Assembly (NCBI GenBank): GCA_023389035.1
Contig: JAEWFC010000023.1
Span: 248,001 to 312,000, forward strand
Reading direction: 5' to 3'
DNA: 64,000 nt
Source of the DNA: Acidobacteriota bacterium
Lineage (GTDB): Bacteria; Acidobacteriota; Blastocatellia; Pyrinomonadales; Pyrinomonadaceae
The notes under the pieces are model-generated. The model was not told the origin of the DNA. It made no database searches and was given only the letters and a program-made list of their open reading frames with translations. The translations under genes and the position numbers were made by a program. Of the stretch, positions 15,514 through 24,402 are shown piece after piece. Each line of letters begins with the position of its first letter. Position 1 is the first letter of the stretch.

Positions 15514-18289
15514 CCCCGAAAATAATAAAGGCTGGGCTTACGACTGGTTCGCGAACTGGGGCGGCGTTCTTTTAGCCGCCTTTGGCGTGTTTGTGTGTTT
15601 TTACATCGCCTATCTCTACTTTCATTGGGGCGGTGAAGAGAACAAGGCCATAGTGAGCAATATTGTCACGATCGTGCTCTATCTGGTCCCGTGCGTACTG
15701 GCGTGGCGTGTATCTACTTTAGATACGCTTTCCAACCGCACACGCTGGGCCTGGCGGTTCGTGTCGCTCGGGATGATGTCGTTCGTTGTGGGATCGATCC
15801 TCTGGACCTATTTCGAGAACTATTTAGGCGAACAGCCGTTCCCATCCTGGGCTGACGCCGGATACCTCGCATATTATCCGCTAATGCTGGCGGGACTGCT
15901 GCTGATGGTAGAAAAGATGCGGAACCGGGAAGAGCGGATCAACTTTTCACTTGATGCGAGCATTGTAATGATCGGCGGCGGAATGGTGCTGTGGTATTTC
16001 CTGCTTCGCCCGATCGCCGAATCGCACGACGGCGATTCGCTCAAGACCGTGCTTTCGCTTGCATATCCTATTGCAGACCTGGTGCTGCTGTTAGGTATCG
16101 TTTCCTTGCTGCTGCGAAGGACCGGATTCGGCAGCCAATGGATCGTGAATCTGCTCCTGGTCGGAGTGGTTGTCAATTTTATCGCGGATTTCGTGTTCAG
16201 CTATAAGTCGCTGGCGGGCACATACGAGACCGGGAACCCGGTAGATGCGTTATTCACTCTGTCATGCGTACCGGTAGCTATCGCTGCACATCTTCAATAC
16301 ATTCAGACAAAAAAGGGCGTAGTGGAAGATGTCTATTCGGTAGGCAGTGAGACCAAGTTTTTTTGGACGCCCTATGTCGCGGTCGGCGTCGTTTACCTTG
16401 TCTTGGTAAAGATAGTTTACGAGCAGTCGTTGGCACTGACGGAAGCTGCCGTGCTGATAGCGGGCGTGGTAAAGGCACTCGTCGTCATTCGGCAATTTCT
16501 ATTCGTCCGGGAAAGCACTCGAACTCACAACGCTCTCACGGACCTGCAGCAGCGGATCCAGGGCATCTTCTCGGCATCCACGGATGCCATCGGGCTCGCA
16601 GATCTCGAGGGGACGATCACTGAGGTTAATGATTCATTCGTCAAGCTCACCGGCTTTCGACGTGATGAGATCGTCGGGAAGATGCGCTATCAAGATCTCA
16701 TACCGGAGGACCATCTGGAACGCAGCATCTCGCCGGACACGTCCGACGCGCCGGGACTGCAGATGGAATTCGAGCGGGACCTTACGCGCAAGGACGGCAG
16801 TTTTCGAACCGTCGCTACGACCCTTTATCCCGTCAATGGAAGCGACGGCAAACCGGCGGCGATGGCCGTAGTCATCCGGGACATTACCGATCGTCGCTCG
16901 CTCGAGAATCAGTTGACGCATCAGGCACTGCACGATCCGCTCACGGGACTCGCGAACCGCGCCCTGCTGCGGCAGCGCGTAACCGGTTCACTCAAGCGTG
17001 CTGCACGAAAGAACCGACAGGTAGCGCTGATGTTTCTCGACCTGGACAATTTTAAGATCGTGAACGATACGATGGGCCACGCCGCGGGCGATGTGCTGCT
17101 GACGACGATCGCTCATCGCCTGGAATCGTGCCTGCGCGGCGGCGATCTCGCGGCTCGACTCGGCGGCGACGAATTTGCGGTCCTGATCGAGGATATCTCG
17201 GCTCCCGGTGAGGAGTTGGCAGTTGCCACGCGATTACTGGAAGAGATCGGCAAACCCGTCCGGATCGAAGGCAAGGACGTGGTGGTGGGATCGAGCATCG
17301 GTGTAGCGCGCAGTACCGCAGGCGTGAGTAAAACGGAAGATCTGCTGCGAAACGCAGACGTCGCAATGTATACGTCGAAGCGTAACGGCAAGAACCGCTA
17401 TTCGGTGTTTGAAGATTCGATGCATGCAGCCCTGATAGAGCGAGCCAGGCTTGAGAACGAACTGCGTACAGCGATCCCCAATGGCGAGTTTGAGGTGCGA
17501 TATCAGCCGATCCTCGATCTGAATACCGGGACGGTCTTAGCACTCGAGGCGCTGCTAAAATGGAATCACCCCCGCGGCATCACGATCGGGCCCGCTGATT
17601 TCATTCCCATCGCAGAGGAATCGAACCTGATCGGCGAGATCGGCAGGATGGTGCTCGCCGAAGCATGCTCACAGGCCGCACGCTGGCAAAAGCAGTACAA
17701 GCAGCGGCCGCAGTTCGCGTTGTCAGTGAATATTTCGGGCAAGCAGTTCATGGATGCGGACTTTATCACCGCAATGCGAATGGCGTACGGAACCGCAGGG
17801 CTCTCGCCAAAGAACCTGATACTTGAGATCACCGAGAGCGTAATGCTGACCAATACAGATGCGACCGTGAAGATGCTCGAAGAGATACGCGGGCTCGGTG
17901 TGCGGCTGGCGGTCGATGATTTCGGCACGGGATACTCGTCGCTAAGCTATCTGCACAAATTCCCGATCGACATCCTCAAGATCGATGCGTCGTTCACGGA
18001 AAAGATAGTTGACGGAAAGGAAGGTGCTGCAATGGCGCAGGCGATAATCTCGATGGGCAACACCCTGAACCTGACAACGATAGCTGAGGGAGTGGAGACC
18101 TACGAGCAAGAGGAGCGGATAAGAGAATTCGGCTGCACGTACGGCCAGGGTTACTACTACGCACGCCCGCTGACGGTGACGGAAATGGATCAGTTCCTGG
18201 AACAGTCTCTGCGATCCGGCGGCCACACCGCACCGCGATCGCATATCTTTCAGGGCATTCCAACCGGCACGATACAGCACGCGGTATAA
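15497..18289 (+). CDS. Membrane PAS-GGDEF-EAL cyclic-di-GMP enzyme
   Basis: This 930-residue protein has about nine transmembrane helices in residues 20-335, then a PAS domain (about 353-463, IFSASTDAIGLADLEGTITEVN), a GGDEF domain and an EAL domain. The diguanylate cyclase motif GGDEF is intact (about 556-560) and preceded at the expected five-residue spacing by the inhibitory RxxD site (RGGD). The EAL motif is intact (LEALLKW, about 684), with the further catalytic motifs ITES, DDFGTGYSSL and KIDASF. Both synthesis and breakdown of c-di-GMP are therefore possible. ATG 15497, preceded by GGGGG, is chosen over ATG 15461, which would overlap the upstream gene further. Confidence 0.93.
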   Translation: MDSVSNPENNKGWAYDWFANWGGVLLAAFGVFVCFYIAYLYFHWGGEENKAIVSNIVTIVLYLVPCVLAWRVSTLDTLSNRTRWAWRFVSLGMMSFVVGSILWTYFENYLGEQPFPSWADAGYLAYYPLMLAGLLLMVEKMRNREERINFSLDASIVMIGGGMVLWYFLLRPIAESHDGDSLKTVLSLAYPIADLVLLLGIVSLLLRRTGFGSQWIVNLLLVGVVVNFIADFVFSYKSLAGTYETGNPVDALFTLSCVPVAIAAHLQYIQTKKGVVEDVYSVGSETKFFWTPYVAVGVVYLVLVKIVYEQSLALTEAAVLIAGVVKALVVIRQFLFVRESTRTHNALTDLQQRIQGIFSASTDAIGLADLEGTITEVNDSFVKLTGFRRDEIVGKMRYQDLIPEDHLERSISPDTSDAPGLQMEFERDLTRKDGSFRTVATTLYPVNGSDGKPAAMAVVIRDITDRRSLENQLTHQALHDPLTGLANRALLRQRVTGSLKRAARKNRQVALMFLDLDNFKIVNDTMGHAAGDVLLTTIAHRLESCLRGGDLAARLGGDEFAVLIEDISAPGEELAVATRLLEEIGKPVRIEGKDVVVGSSIGVARSTAGVSKTEDLLRNADVAMYTSKRNGKNRYSVFEDSMHAALIERARLENELRTAIPNGEFEVRYQPILDLNTGTVLALEALLKWNHPRGITIGPADFIPIAEESNLIGEIGRMVLAEACSQAARWQKQYKQRPQFALSVNISGKQFMDADFITAMRMAYGTAGLSPKNLILEITESVMLTNTDATVKMLEEIRGLGVRLAVDDFGTGYSSLSYLHKFPIDILKIDASFTEKIVDGKEGAAMAQAIISMGNTLNLTTIAEGVETYEQEERIREFGCTYGQGYYYARPLTVTEMDQFLEQSLRSGGHTAPRSHIFQGIPTGTIQHAV

Positions 18290-18328
18290 GCCACGGCAGC
18301 GTATTTTTTCCGGCGCCCTTTACGCGTT

Positions 18329-18664
18329 TCACAGCTCGCGTTCGAGATCTGCCATCACGGCCTTGATCTCTCCGTAGCTGTAGTCGTCGCCGAGATATTC
18401 TTTGACCGGCCCGATGACGTTCTCTACCTTCATATCGACCAAGGCTTTCCTGATCACCGGGATCTTCACTGCCGGAACGACTTCGTTGAGGCTCACCTCA
18501 CCGGTCGGGATGAAGCGACTAAGATGTCCCTCGATCGTACTGACCGCCAAACCGCGTTTTGCCGCGATCGTCTCAGGCGAATCACCGTCGCGGAACATCT
18601 GGAGCAAGTAAACCGGTTCTGGGCTCTGTGCAAGACGACGAGGGCTGATCACCCTCGCCATCAT
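18329..18664 (-). CDS. Stand-alone HTH_40-type helix-turn-helix protein
   Basis: This small protein of 111 residues resembles the HTH_40 module normally found at the C-terminus of RecQ-type helicases. The core reads EPVYLLQMFRDGDSPETIAAKRGLAVSTIEGHLSRFIPTGEVSLNEVVP. The end, YLGDDYSYGEIKAVMADLE, also fits. No helicase domain is attached or nearby. Two adjacent ATG codons (18664 and 18661) could start it. A DNA-binding role is plausible but unproven. It lies convergent to the c-di-GMP gene, 39 nt away. Confidence 0.75.
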   Translation of the reverse strand: MMARVISPRRLAQSPEPVYLLQMFRDGDSPETIAAKRGLAVSTIEGHLSRFIPTGEVSLNEVVPAVKIPVIRKALVDMKVENVIGPVKEYLGDDYSYGEIKAVMADLEREL

Positions 18665-18685
18665 TCTTTCTGCTATGCCCTAAGT

Positions 18686-21199
18686 CTAGTCTAGACGGTT
18701 GGACCGAATCACCAGACCCATGACATCGTCATCAAGCGACAACAACTGCGATTCGAACTCGTATCGTCGCGAGTATGCGGTTACCACATAGGGGCGTCCC
18801 GCCGGAAGTCCACCGATCTTGAAATATCCGAAAGTATTGCTTCTTGCGCTCCAACTTTCGCCTTCCATGGAGAATGCCACTACTATGACGTTTGCAATGC
18901 CTCGGCCCAACGGCGACTCAACCCTGCCGGCGACGCTTACTGTTGCGGCCGTCGGGACCAGCCGAACGTACCAAAGGAAATTGTCGGTTACCGGATCCGG
19001 ATCCGGAAGCGGTGTAAGCCCCCTAAAGGACGCAAGCGTTGTTGCCGCGGAACCCGGGCGTCCGTCAGTTATCCAACTCTCCGTAGTCGAGTAGGTGCCT
19101 GGCCCGGTTATCAACGCAGCGATCGACTGATGTAAAAGGACTGAGGGGAGCTGAGTATTCAGCCGTGTGAAACCATTCGTCCAAGCGTTATCCCACGCCC
19201 GGGAGCCTCCCAAATGAATCGCTGCAAGTAAGAGCTCGTTTTCAGTAGTAACAGTAAGCGATCCCGTCGTCATACTCAGAACGCCTGGCGTACCGCCTAC
19301 CGGCCCGCTCGTCACGAAACCGCCGAGGATCTGATCGGGAGCCGGGATCAGCCCGGAGTATTCGAAAAGGGAGAGGTTTGCATTGGTTGCTGCCCCGCTA
19401 ACAGTCATCTCAACCGACTGTGGCTCACTCGGCCCCGCGAATTTATAGAAAACCCAAGCGAGCGGGGTGCCTGTGCCTCGCCCCACCTCCGTCCAACCTT
19501 CGGGCAGTGTCGGTACGCGGCCGGATCCAACTCTTATTATTGCGACTAGCAGGTTTCCTTCGGTCGGGATCGAAGGAAACGTTGTTGTCACGACTGATGC
19601 GCTCGGTGCACCTGGTGTGACTCTCTGCACCAAAGTGATCGGCGCCGGGGGAAGGGAAGCATCCTCGCTAACCGAAAACTGAACGTTGTAAGGTGATGCG
19701 ACGCCAGCTCCTGCCGCTATTGTGCCGGTGACCTGGCCCGTTAATGGGTTGAGAGTGAGTCCCGGCGGCAGGCCAGTGGCAGTGTAGGTTAACACATCTC
19801 CATCAGCGTCTGTTGTGGCCAACGCGAGGTCGATCGACTGAAGCTCTATGTTCGTTCGGTCCGGGAGACTCAATACCGGCGGGGTATTGACTATCCTTAC
19901 CGACGCCGTCACCGGAACGCTATCTCCGTTAACATCGCTGGCGATCACCCGAACGCTTATCCAATCTCCTTTATCCCCGTGACCTGCGATGGAAAGATCG
20001 AGGGTTGAGTCAGTGGCTCCGGGGATAGGAATTCCGTTCCTCAGCCATTGATATGCGAGCGTGAAGGGGTCGCCGTTATCATCATAAGCGAGAGCGGCGG
20101 CAGTCAGCGCCTCGTTCGTTTTGGGCTGTAAGTTGTCGATCGTAACTGACGCGATGAAAGGTGCCGCGTTCGGAAGCGTGAGCTCGAAGATCTCCCCGTC
20201 GTTTTCTGTCGGGTCAGTGTCGTTATCAACGCCGCGATCCACAACCCAGAAGTTGATGTTGCCGGATCCGTCGCTTGCGGGTGCCATCGCAAGCCCGGAG
20301 ATGCTTTGAAGACCGGTTATCGTGTTGGCTTGTATCGTGCGGATCAGTGTCCCGTCCTTAGTGAATTCCAGGATGCGCCGGCCGTTGGTTCCGATCATCA
20401 GTGTTCCGTTGGCCACATTTATAGACAATCCTTCGGCGTCAGTTGCCGTCGGTGAGCCGAAATCAAAATAGGTAAAGGTATCGTCGCCGTCTCCGAAGAT
20501 CCCGTTCACTGGGTCGAGTCTGTAGACCTGTGTTTCCTGGCCGTTTAAGAAAAATAAGTGGCCGGTCGCAGGATCGAATGCGGGGTCCTCTGTATCGGAG
20601 TTAGGCGTCTGGATGATGTTTGCCGTGTTGATCTGGCTTATTATGTCATCAACGGTTCCGAACACTCCATCAACGCCGCGCTTCACAACATATATTCGCC
20701 TCGTATCGTCATTCGAGACAAAAAGCGTTCCGGTCGCAACGTCGTAAGACAGCCCGGTTGGTTCCATGATTGTGTCGATCGGTGGCCAGTCAAGTGTGTT
20801 GCCGACCGCGACGACAGTACCGGTCGGAGTGATTTCCCAAAGGTTGACGTCATGGAACCCCGCACCGGTTGTCTCGTCAACTTCCGAGTCTGCGATCAAA
20901 AACGTATTTGAATCGGATAAATACGCGATCCCCGCCGGATCTGGGCTCGCCGGTGTGAAAAGAGCCGAGTTGATCACCTGAACGAGCACCGCATCTGCGG
21001 CAACAGCGTCCTCTTCAAGAACTGGCTTAACAAGATTCGGAGATTTGATCCCTCTAGCCTGACTATGTGTTAACACCGAAGGGGCTGCGTATCGATAAAG
21101 CGAGGAATGTGAAAAGAGTGCCACTGAAACAAAAAATAGAATTATGGCACCCATCAAGATCCATCGCGGACCTTGCACCGTTCTAAGTAGTTGCTGCAT
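18686..21199 (-). CDS. Large exported propeller/Ig protein with C-terminal FGYF module
   Basis: This 837-residue protein has an N-terminal membrane anchor or signal sequence (WILMGAIILFFVSVALF). Residues about 75-345 look like an SdiA-regulated or phytase-like beta propeller (AGIAYLSDSNTFLIADSE, PTGLSYDVATGTLFVSNDD, AEGLSINVANGTLMIGTNG). Ig/cadherin-like domains follow (AYQWLRNGIPIPGATDSTL, YTATGLPPGLTLNPLTGQVTGT). A segment of about 200 residues with SLFEYSGL and LLLAAIHLGGS comes next. The last 90 residues are the carboxypeptidase-regulatory-like module (VSVAGRVESPLGRGIANVIV, SNTFGYFKIGGLP). It is probably surface-exposed; the ligand is unknown. AGAGG before ATG 21199 is the likely ribosome binding site. 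Confidence 0.82.
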   Translation of the reverse strand: MQQLLRTVQGPRWILMGAIILFFVSVALFSHSSLYRYAAPSVLTHSQARGIKSPNLVKPVLEEDAVAADAVLVQVINSALFTPASPDPAGIAYLSDSNTFLIADSEVDETTGAGFHDVNLWEITPTGTVVAVGNTLDWPPIDTIMEPTGLSYDVATGTLFVSNDDTRRIYVVKRGVDGVFGTVDDIISQINTANIIQTPNSDTEDPAFDPATGHLFFLNGQETQVYRLDPVNGIFGDGDDTFTYFDFGSPTATDAEGLSINVANGTLMIGTNGRRILEFTKDGTLIRTIQANTITGLQSISGLAMAPASDGSGNINFWVVDRGVDNDTDPTENDGEIFELTLPNAAPFIASVTIDNLQPKTNEALTAAALAYDDNGDPFTLAYQWLRNGIPIPGATDSTLDLSIAGHGDKGDWISVRVIASDVNGDSVPVTASVRIVNTPPVLSLPDRTNIELQSIDLALATTDADGDVLTYTATGLPPGLTLNPLTGQVTGTIAAGAGVASPYNVQFSVSEDASLPPAPITLVQRVTPGAPSASVVTTTFPSIPTEGNLLVAIIRVGSGRVPTLPEGWTEVGRGTGTPLAWVFYKFAGPSEPQSVEMTVSGAATNANLSLFEYSGLIPAPDQILGGFVTSGPVGGTPGVLSMTTGSLTVTTENELLLAAIHLGGSRAWDNAWTNGFTRLNTQLPSVLLHQSIAALITGPGTYSTTESWITDGRPGSAATTLASFRGLTPLPDPDPVTDNFLWYVRLVPTAATVSVAGRVESPLGRGIANVIVVAFSMEGESWSARSNTFGYFKIGGLPAGRPYVVTAYSRRYEFESQLLSLDDDVMGLVIRSNRLD

Positions 21200-21365
21200 A
21201 TAAGAATACCTCTTTGATATTCCTACGGTGCAAACCTTGTGCCCAGCCTGAGATCTGCGGATACTTACTTTTTTGAGTATTGGTGCGAAAAATCACACAC
21301 TTGAGGCGTATTCAGGGAGTGAAAATCCGTGTAAATTTTCGCTCACGTACCTGAGTGATCAGGTA
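21200..21365. other. Intergenic hairpins upstream of the propeller gene
   Basis: Two inverted repeats are visible. AGTGAAAAT (21318-21326) pairs with ATTTTCGCT (21335-21343) with one G-U pair. ACCTGA (21349-21354) pairs with TCAGGT (21359-21364). Neither has a T-run on the minus strand, so termination of the ypdA-like gene here is not well supported. Leader or operator roles are possible. Confidence 0.3.
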
Positions 21366-22385
21366 TTAGGTACTTGGTCTTGAAGATCTGCCGACTCGAG
21401 ACATAACGGACTTTATTACAGATCGTGATGCATTGATAGCAGCTTTTATATGGCGTTCGTTGGTGAAGTGGCCGGCGACATAAATGCCCGGGACGTTCGT
21501 TTCGAAGGTTTCAGGGTCATAGGCCGGAACCTCCCCGTACTTGCCTTCTTCAGTGTCTACGCCGAGAACTTTTAGCATCGACAGATCGGCGTCGGAACCG
21601 ACAAGAACGAAAACCACATCGTTCGGCAGGATCACTTTTTCGCCGCTCTCGCTTTCGAGCTCGACCTCTTTCTCGCGGATCTCGATCACCTTGCCGAGAA
21701 AAAAGAGCCTGAGACAATGCTCTTTTAACTCTTCTTCAAGCGGCTGCTTGACCCAATATTTTATGCAGCCCTGTTTCGGGTCATTGTTTTCCCAATCTTT
21801 TCGGAATATCGCGAGCGTCGTTTCGGCACCTTCTTGTGCGAGAAATAGTGCCGCCTCGCCGGCCGAATTCCCGCCGCCAATGACCAACGCATTCTTTTTG
21901 ACCCACGGATAGGTCTCGCGAAAATGATCGTGCACCTTTGGCAGCTCTTCGCCGGGAATGCCGAGCTTTCGAGGATGGTCCATAGCACCGATGGCGAAGA
22001 GAACATTTTTAGCGTCGTAAAACCCCTTGTCTGTGATGACTCGGAACGCTATATCCTCGCGTGCTGCGGACGCTGCAAATTCGACCTTGTTGACCCCGAG
22101 GACCGCCTCTTCAGTACGAAAGTTCAACTCGTTATCCAGCACGAACCGCACATAATAAGAAAGCAGTTCCTCGCGTGTCGGCTTTTCGCGAGCGGGTTTC
22201 AGGGCTCCTTCTTCAAACTCAAGCTCGTTCGTCGTAGAAAAAACGGTAAGACCGACCGGATAGTTATAGACCGTATTCGCGATCAGCCCCTTTTCGATCA
22301 CGACATACGTCAACCCGGCTTTTTTTGCTTCAAATGCCGCCGATATACCTGCCGGACCGGCCCCGATGATCACAAGATCGTACAT
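21366..22385 (-). CDS. ypdA: YpdA-type FAD/NAD(P)-dependent bacillithiol disulfide reductase
   Basis: This 339-residue flavoprotein is of the thioredoxin-reductase fold. The FAD motif is GAGPAGISAAFEAKKAG (from about residue 8) and the NAD(P) motif is VIGGGNSAGEAALFLAQEG. YNYPVGLTVFSTTNELEFEEGALKPAREKPTREELLSYYVRFV is characteristic of YpdA, which reduces bacillithiol disulfide in Firmicutes. The thioredoxin-reductase CxxC redox pair is absent, as expected for YpdA. ATG 22385 (MYDLVIIGAGPAG) is preferred over an in-frame start 10 codons upstream. Bacillithiol use by this organism is an inference; no bsh biosynthesis gene was identified in the window. Confidence 0.85.
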   Translation of the reverse strand: MYDLVIIGAGPAGISAAFEAKKAGLTYVVIEKGLIANTVYNYPVGLTVFSTTNELEFEEGALKPAREKPTREELLSYYVRFVLDNELNFRTEEAVLGVNKVEFAASAAREDIAFRVITDKGFYDAKNVLFAIGAMDHPRKLGIPGEELPKVHDHFRETYPWVKKNALVIGGGNSAGEAALFLAQEGAETTLAIFRKDWENNDPKQGCIKYWVKQPLEEELKEHCLRLFFLGKVIEIREKEVELESESGEKVILPNDVVFVLVGSDADLSMLKVLGVDTEEGKYGEVPAYDPETFETNVPGIYVAGHFTNERHIKAAINASRSVIKSVMSRVGRSSRPST

Positions 22386-22515
22386 AACGGATAGTGGAGA
22401 GTGGATATCGGACAATGTTCCTCTCTTAGGGCGCTATTGGTCGTGGGATCGATTCTGATACGGTGTTCGGTCAGCGAAGTTTTGCAGTCGGCTCTTTGCA
22501 TCTCTCCATTATCCA

Positions 22516-22767
22516 CTATCCGATATCCATTTCCTTCAATTCCTGCGTAAACTTCTCGATCTGCAGTTTCGTGGTTTCTAGTTGCCGTTTTGATTCGAGA
22601 TACTTCTGCCATTCACCGGTCATCGTCAAAGCCTTGAGCGTGTCCTCATCAAGCGCGTGAGACATCACAACAAGCAGATCGCTGAGAGCCTCGTGCCCGT
22701 CGAGCAGCGACTGAATTATCGTATACGCCAACTTTGCATTCGGCAGGTCCAGGTCGAGTTCATTCAT
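22516..22767 (-). CDS. Small hypothetical protein with predicted coiled coil
   Basis: An 83-residue acidic protein of unknown family. The first half (LPNAKLAYTIIQSLLDGHEALSDLLVVMSHALDEDTLKAL) and second half (EWQKYLESKRQLETTKLQIEKFTQELKEM) are both predicted helical, the latter a likely coiled coil. It lies 26 nt downstream of ygfZ on the same strand, so co-transcription is likely. No signal peptide or metal motif is seen. Confidence 0.6.
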   Translation of the reverse strand: MNELDLDLPNAKLAYTIIQSLLDGHEALSDLLVVMSHALDEDTLKALTMTGEWQKYLESKRQLETTKLQIEKFTQELKEMDIG

Positions 22768-22793
22768 AATGAGTTATCGTTCATTTTCGTGGT

Positions 22794-23681
22794 TCATTCC
22801 ACGAACGGCAAGGCCCTTACTGTTGCGGTTGTTTCGCCGGCTTTTAGTTCGGTTCCGTCGGCTAGGTGGTCATAGCGGACGAAGCCCAGGGCGATGGTTT
22901 TGTCCAGATGCGGGGAGTATGTGACGGAGGTGATGCGCCCTGCATTTTTCCCGTCGGGTGAAGTAAGTTCTACGCCTGCCGCGGCGGGCTGGTCCAGGAT
23001 GAGGCCCGTGAGCTGCTTAGCGACGTGGCCGCGGAAGTGGATGCGGGCGATGATCTCCTGGCCTATATAGCAGCCTTTGTTATATGAGATGAGGCCTTCG
23101 ATGCCGAGCTCGGGGACTACCGTGGACTCGTCCATATCTATACCGTATTTGGGCGTGCCGTTTTCGATACGGATGGTTTCGTAAACGGCATCGGGGATCT
23201 CGCGAGCGCCAGCGGACAACATCTTTTCGCGAAATTCATCGCCGTTCGCTCCGGGAACGAAAAGGCCTGTCGTGCGACGGTGCCCGAAACGAATGATGCC
23301 TTCCGGCTTCGAAGGAGCTTCGAGTGTTGCCGGCATTAATTCAAAGTAGCGGTAATTGTCCGAAAGGTCTTCGGCAAAGAAATCACCGGCGTACGTGAAC
23401 CTGAATACATACTCGAAAAGCTTTTGCCGGGTGGCGTCTTCCGTTTCGAAGTAGAACCTGTCGCCGGCTCGCAGCACGCGGACGACCGCGAGCAGCCGCC
23501 CTTGAGCATTCGGGAATGCTGCGAGCATCTGCGACCCGTCATCCAGCGTTTTGAGGTCGTTGGTGATCAGACCGTCGAGGAACTGTTCGGCTTCCTTTCC
23601 CCAGATCGCGATAAGGCCGCGAGGCATTTCAATGAAGCCCGTGCCGCCTGCATGGACGTGGCTGTAGGTTTCGTTATTCAT
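22794..23681 (-). CDS. ygfZ: Folate-binding protein YgfZ (GcvT-like, Fe-S cluster repair)
   Basis: This 295-residue GcvT-fold protein carries the YgfZ signature KGCYIGQEIIARIHFRGHVAKQL (about residue 192 onward), whose cysteine is essential in E. coli. The N-terminus has LIAIWGKEAEQFLDGLITNDLKTL, as in the family. YgfZ works with folate in assembly or repair of certain Fe-S enzymes. That fits the nearby Mrp and A-type carrier genes, although these lie on the opposite strand. Start ATG 23681 gives the usual length. Confidence 0.92.
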   Translation of the reverse strand: MNNETYSHVHAGGTGFIEMPRGLIAIWGKEAEQFLDGLITNDLKTLDDGSQMLAAFPNAQGRLLAVVRVLRAGDRFYFETEDATRQKLFEYVFRFTYAGDFFAEDLSDNYRYFELMPATLEAPSKPEGIIRFGHRRTTGLFVPGANGDEFREKMLSAGAREIPDAVYETIRIENGTPKYGIDMDESTVVPELGIEGLISYNKGCYIGQEIIARIHFRGHVAKQLTGLILDQPAAAGVELTSPDGKNAGRITSVTYSPHLDKTIALGFVRYDHLADGTELKAGETTATVRALPFVE

Positions 23682-23731
23682 TTAGTCAATTTTAATGAAA
23701 TCAGGCTCGGAGCGACAAACCGCGAAACGCG

Positions 23732-24346
23732 TCAGGCATTAGCCGAAGATCCAACCGCAAGCAGCCGGCCAAGTTCCCTAAAATGCCGCAGCTGCAGATT
23801 TAGTCCGCGTTGCGCCGCTACGACCTGCGGACTCGGATGGTAAAGCGGGACGAGCTTTCGGCCGTTCCATGCATGCGGATGCCCCGAGTTCTCTCGAAGT
23901 GTCAGCGAATGAGGCTCGATGAACTTGATAGCATTCAGGGCAACACTGCCCAAGGTCGCGATGATCGGCGGATCGATCATGGAAAGCGTTCGCCGCAGAA
24001 ACCCTGAGCAGTTTCGTATCTCGGATACAAGCGGCCGCCGGTTGGCATCGGTGACGCTTCGCGGGCTGCACATTACGGCGTTAGTTATAAAGATCTCGTC
24101 ACGCGAAAGTCCCACGGAATCAAGCAGCATCTGAAAATTGTCGCCCGATTTATCGCCGTAGAAGGGCCGCCTGGTGCGATCGGCTCCCTGCCGCCCCGGT
24201 GCCTCGGCGACAAATAGCACCTTCGGATAAAGCGTCCCATTCAGATCGCTCAAAACGGCGGCCTTGTCTGCTAGTTGCGGGCACATCCGGCAGTTTGCTG
24301 CATCCGCGCACAGCTCTATGAATTGGTCTGCCTTTGAGAACTGCAT
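23732..24346 (-). CDS. Family 4 uracil-DNA glycosylase
   Basis: This 204-residue Fe-S uracil-DNA glycosylase removes uracil from DNA. Motif A is FVAEAPGRQGADRTRRPFYG. A second conserved block is ITNAVMCSP. The C-terminal motif LYHPSPQVV carries the His of the active region. Cysteines that could bind the 4Fe-4S cluster are in CRMC near the N-terminus, in MCSP and in RNCSGF. The spacing between the last two (19 residues) is a little longer than I would expect. Divergent from mrp, with 56 nt between start codons. Confidence 0.92.
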   Translation of the reverse strand: MQFSKADQFIELCADAANCRMCPQLADKAAVLSDLNGTLYPKVLFVAEAPGRQGADRTRRPFYGDKSGDNFQMLLDSVGLSRDEIFITNAVMCSPRSVTDANRRPLVSEIRNCSGFLRRTLSMIDPPIIATLGSVALNAIKFIEPHSLTLRENSGHPHAWNGRKLVPLYHPSPQVVAAQRGLNLQLRHFRELGRLLAVGSSANA

Positions 24347-24402
24347 ACCTTAATTTGCTACAATGTAATTTCGAGTTTAATACCGAGAAGTCCACTATCA
24401 TA

